In this document: positions 22,379 to 24,753 of the stretch, one piece after another
Layout: each line of letters begins with the position of its first letter
How positions within the stretch are numbered: position 1 is the first letter of the stretch
Assembly: GCA_000383735.1 (NCBI GenBank)
Contig: KB912132.1
Coordinates: 1 to 24,753 of the forward strand
Direction of reading: 5' to 3'
Length of the DNA stretch: 24,753 nucleotides
DNA from: Verrucomicrobia bacterium SCGC AAA164-M04
GTDB lineage: Bacteria > Verrucomicrobiota > Verrucomicrobiae > Verrucomicrobiales > Akkermansiaceae
The notes under the pieces: model-generated
Told to the model about the DNA's origin: nothing
Seen by the model: the letters and a program-made list of their open reading frames with translations, nothing else
The model's database searches: none
Position numbers and translations under genes: made by a program

Positions 22379-24753
22379 ATGAAATTTAGGCATATCCTAC
22401 TGCTTTCGCTTACCCTGATCTCAGCGTCAGCTCAGAAACCCAGCTCCCTCTCGTTCACAACAAAGATCACCCCAGAAATGATCGAAACTTTAGAGGCGCA
22501 AGGTGGACAAGCTCTGAAGATTAACCCCTCACGGGCGCCCCGTCCTCCCAAAGCTCCCCTAACACCGGAACAGCAACGAACTAAAATGTTACAGGGGCTG
22601 AAAATCGACCGCACCACCTCTGGGATTCTCGCTAACCGGCTCGCTGAGAAAAATGAGGAAGGAAAAACGACTACAATCATCCCAGCCCCTCCCAAAGATC
22701 CTGAGGCTAAGTCTTCAGCAAACCCTCAGATCAAAAAGCAACGAGAAGATATGGCGAAACTCGCTACCTTCAAAAACAACTTTAACCAATTTACCCGCGA
22801 TATCACCTTGGGGCGATGGATCAAAGTCAAAGATTACCTCGCAAGCCTTCCTTCTGGTGATGCCACCTTGGCCTTCCGTCAAATGGTCACCCAACTCAAC
22901 ACGCCAGTCACCGTCCGTCCGCGCAAAGAACTTACCAGCCTTGGTGCTAAACAACACCAACAACAACAATATCTCCGGCCCGAAGAGTTTCTTGCCTTAA
23001 CCGATGCCTCACAGAAGGCTCCAGACAACTCTATTCTCCCCCAGCTCGCCAGCTTAATCAAAGGTGAGCGAAAGCCTCCGAGCGACTTCTTTGCAATCCT
23101 TGCAAAAGGAACTCGTTATTTTGGTCTTAGCGACGAAGAGACAAGAGCTCGTACCGCTCGACTCTTGATTGAGGCCGGACATCTCGACGAAACCATAACA
23201 TTTCTTCCTTCACTCAAAGTGGCCAAGGAGAAGAAAAACCACGCCGCCCTTAACCTTCTTGGTCGCTACTATGCCGAATCCTACTCCGCGGATCGCGATG
23301 GCGAGCATCTTGAAAACGCTTGGCAAATCTCCCTCGGAATCATTAGCCAAAAAAAAGCCCCACTTAACGAACGGGCTGAGGCCCTTTACCGCGCCCTCGC
23401 TCTCGTCCCTGATCTCGAAGACGGCACCGGAAGCGACTGGCTGACCGAAACATTCTCCAATGCATCTAATGAGGGATTTGAAATCCTCGCAACCGTCGGA
23501 ACTATGACCTCCCAAGTTCGCGAGCATCGCTCGCCGGACTTCCGGCTTGAACAACTCAAGCTCCAAACCGCAGCAGTCGCAGCGCTTACTTCCAATGAGG
23601 AAATTGACCTCAAGCCATGGCAAGAAATCCTAACTCTTTACGTTCGTAACTGGAATGCCGAAGCCAAACGCTCCTACCAACTCGACACCTCAAACTCGAT
23701 GCGCCCGCAGGCCCAAGTCGATGCCTATGGAAATCTTTTCTACTCCCGCTACAAGCCACCGGTTCAGCAAGGCAGTTCCCGCACCATCCCAGCTATTCCT
23801 TCCGGCGACCTACTTCGCACCCGCCCCAGCGAGCAATGGCTCACGCAGGTCGATTCCGCAGTACGGCTCGAAAACATCATTCTCTCCGCTAAGCTCTTCC
23901 TCAAAGTAAAGGAAGAAGAGAAGGCATTCCCAATCCTCAAGAAACTTGCAAAGATAAAGCCTGACGAAAGCAAGGAATTGGTTCGCGAAATGATCCGAGT
24001 CTGGGCCGATAACAACAACCCAAACCAAAAAAGTCGCTACCGATCAAGCTACTCTTATTACTACGGATATAACCAAAGAGCCGAGACCATCCCACTCACC
24101 CGCTCGAAGCAGGAACGGAACCTTAAGCTTTTAGCTAATATGGTTTCGGAAGTGAAAGCACTTGGACTCGATGAAAACTTTCAAGAGGAATTTGCCGACG
24201 CCTTCATTCGGGCTCACTCTCAAGCCGAAGTCTGGCGAATCGAAGCTCTTACATCTGTCTTTGGAGAAACCTCCAAGCTTGACGCCGGCACGATCACCTC
24301 ACTCCTCCGTCGCATGCGACAAAACCTCGCTCTTCTCTGGCCCAACCCCAAACTACAAGAGCAGGCTAAAACCAACCGGAAAGACAAGGAACTCATTGCT
24401 CAAATCTTCAAAGGCTACGCCGCTGCCAAAAACCTATGCCTCGACGCCCTTGATCAGCACCCCGACGACTGGGCTCTGAAGTTACAACTTGCTTCAATTA
24501 AATATGAAGAGTCTAACTACAAGGCGGGACTCGCCTCACACCCCGAACATTCGACCACCAAGGGCTTTGCGCTTGAAGACCTTGCCACCGCCACTTCAGA
24601 TTATATTTCCTCCCTTCCTCTTGAAGACGAAGATGAGGAATCCACCGAAGCCTTCACCACTTGGTTCTATGCCGCACTGGGTTCACCTGATCTTGCCGCC
24701 CTCAAAGCTGAGCACCAACCGATACAAGCAGAGTTCGTGAAAATAAAAGCGGC
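22379..24753 (+). CDS. Large exported protein, 3' end outside the window
   Basis: From ATG 22379 the frame stays open for 791 codons to the window edge with no stop. It begins with a signal peptide (MKFRHILLLSLTLISASAQ) and continues as a mostly helical protein with many E/A/L-rich stretches like superhelical (TPR/HEAT-like) repeats, for example RTARLLIEAGHLDE, LNLLGRYYAESYSADRDGEH and ALYRALALVPDLEDG. An unusual Tyr/Ser-rich segment (SRYRSSYSYYYGYN) lies at about 550-565. A Pro/Lys-rich linker is near 55-75. It starts 30 nt after the tail of the TPR gene, so the two may be cotranscribed. Codon use matches the neighbours. I do not recognise a family. Confidence 0.8.
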   Translation, partial: MKFRHILLLSLTLISASAQKPSSLSFTTKITPEMIETLEAQGGQALKINPSRAPRPPKAPLTPEQQRTKMLQGLKIDRTTSGILANRLAEKNEEGKTTTIIPAPPKDPEAKSSANPQIKKQREDMAKLATFKNNFNQFTRDITLGRWIKVKDYLASLPSGDATLAFRQMVTQLNTPVTVRPRKELTSLGAKQHQQQQYLRPEEFLALTDASQKAPDNSILPQLASLIKGERKPPSDFFAILAKGTRYFGLSDEETRARTARLLIEAGHLDETITFLPSLKVAKEKKNHAALNLLGRYYAESYSADRDGEHLENAWQISLGIISQKKAPLNERAEALYRALALVPDLEDGTGSDWLTETFSNASNEGFEILATVGTMTSQVREHRSPDFRLEQLKLQTAAVAALTSNEEIDLKPWQEILTLYVRNWNAEAKRSYQLDTSNSMRPQAQVDAYGNLFYSRYKPPVQQGSSRTIPAIPSGDLLRTRPSEQWLTQVDSAVRLENIILSAKLFLKVKEEEKAFPILKKLAKIKPDESKELVREMIRVWADNNNPNQKSRYRSSYSYYYGYNQRAETIPLTRSKQERNLKLLANMVSEVKALGLDENFQEEFADAFIRAHSQAEVWRIEALTSVFGETSKLDAGTITSLLRRMRQNLALLWPNPKLQEQAKTNRKDKELIAQIFKGYAAAKNLCLDALDQHPDDWALKLQLASIKYEESNYKAGLASHPEHSTTKGFALEDLATATSDYISSLPLEDEDEESTEAFTTWFYAALGSPDLAALKAEHQPIQAEFVKIKA

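Noticed and set aside
22191..22382. Frame shifted by +1 after the TPR gene, whose TGA overlaps the ATG at 22379
   Set aside because: This could mean a +1 frameshift joining the TPR gene to the next one by an ATGA overlap. I prefer the in-frame tail because of the U-x-x-C motif and hairpin and because no slippery site is seen; not fully excluded.

Overview
The window (about 24.8 kb) looks like a chromosome segment from the Verrucomicrobiota. The reasons are a PEP-CTERM protein, a secreted cytochrome c/beta-propeller protein of the kind common in the Planctomycetes-Verrucomicrobia group, a small DUF3311-type protein fused in operon to a sodium:solute symporter, and a MoxR/DUF58/VWA (Bat-like) cluster with a downstream TPR gene. 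The phylum call is an inference from gene content; there is no rRNA or other marker here.

Region 1 (about 1-3950) is accessory in character. It holds the end of a MORN-repeat gene, a lipoprotein with an HNH-like nuclease domain, a tail-anchored double zinc-ribbon protein, a PEP-CTERM protein, and a tandem array of three Nif11-type RiPP precursor genes on the minus strand, with the stub of a fourth. Their leaders are nearly identical, and their very short basic cores all end in Cys. The array lies between two copies of a 104-bp direct repeat that carries the start of a DUF2188-like gene: one copy continues as a full gene (3549-3806), the other is broken (2405-2533). The region ends at the 5' half of a tRNA-Arg(CCT) whose 3' half is missing, which looks like the scar of an island or recombination boundary.

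Region 2 (about 4100-14860) is ordinary chromosome: ftsY convergent with a TrkH-family potassium transporter; divergently, the cytochrome c/propeller protein; a hypothetical gene; a long U32-family protein related to RlhA/TrhP; a spermidine-synthase-like protein; and the DUF3311/SSS transporter pair with a strong terminator.

Region 3 (about 15050-24753) has a tightly packed moxR-DUF58-(membrane protein)-VWA-VWA operon, a convergent secreted alpha/beta hydrolase and a flavin-reductase-like gene. It then has a TPR gene followed by a large exported protein that runs off the window end. The TPR gene stops at a UGA that is followed in frame by 36 sense codons. The UGA would give a U-x-x-C motif if read as selenocysteine. 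It is followed by a stem-loop with a GGUC apical loop exactly 18 nt downstream, which fits the bacterial SECIS pattern. This candidate selenoprotein and the Nif11 array are the two most interesting points in the window.
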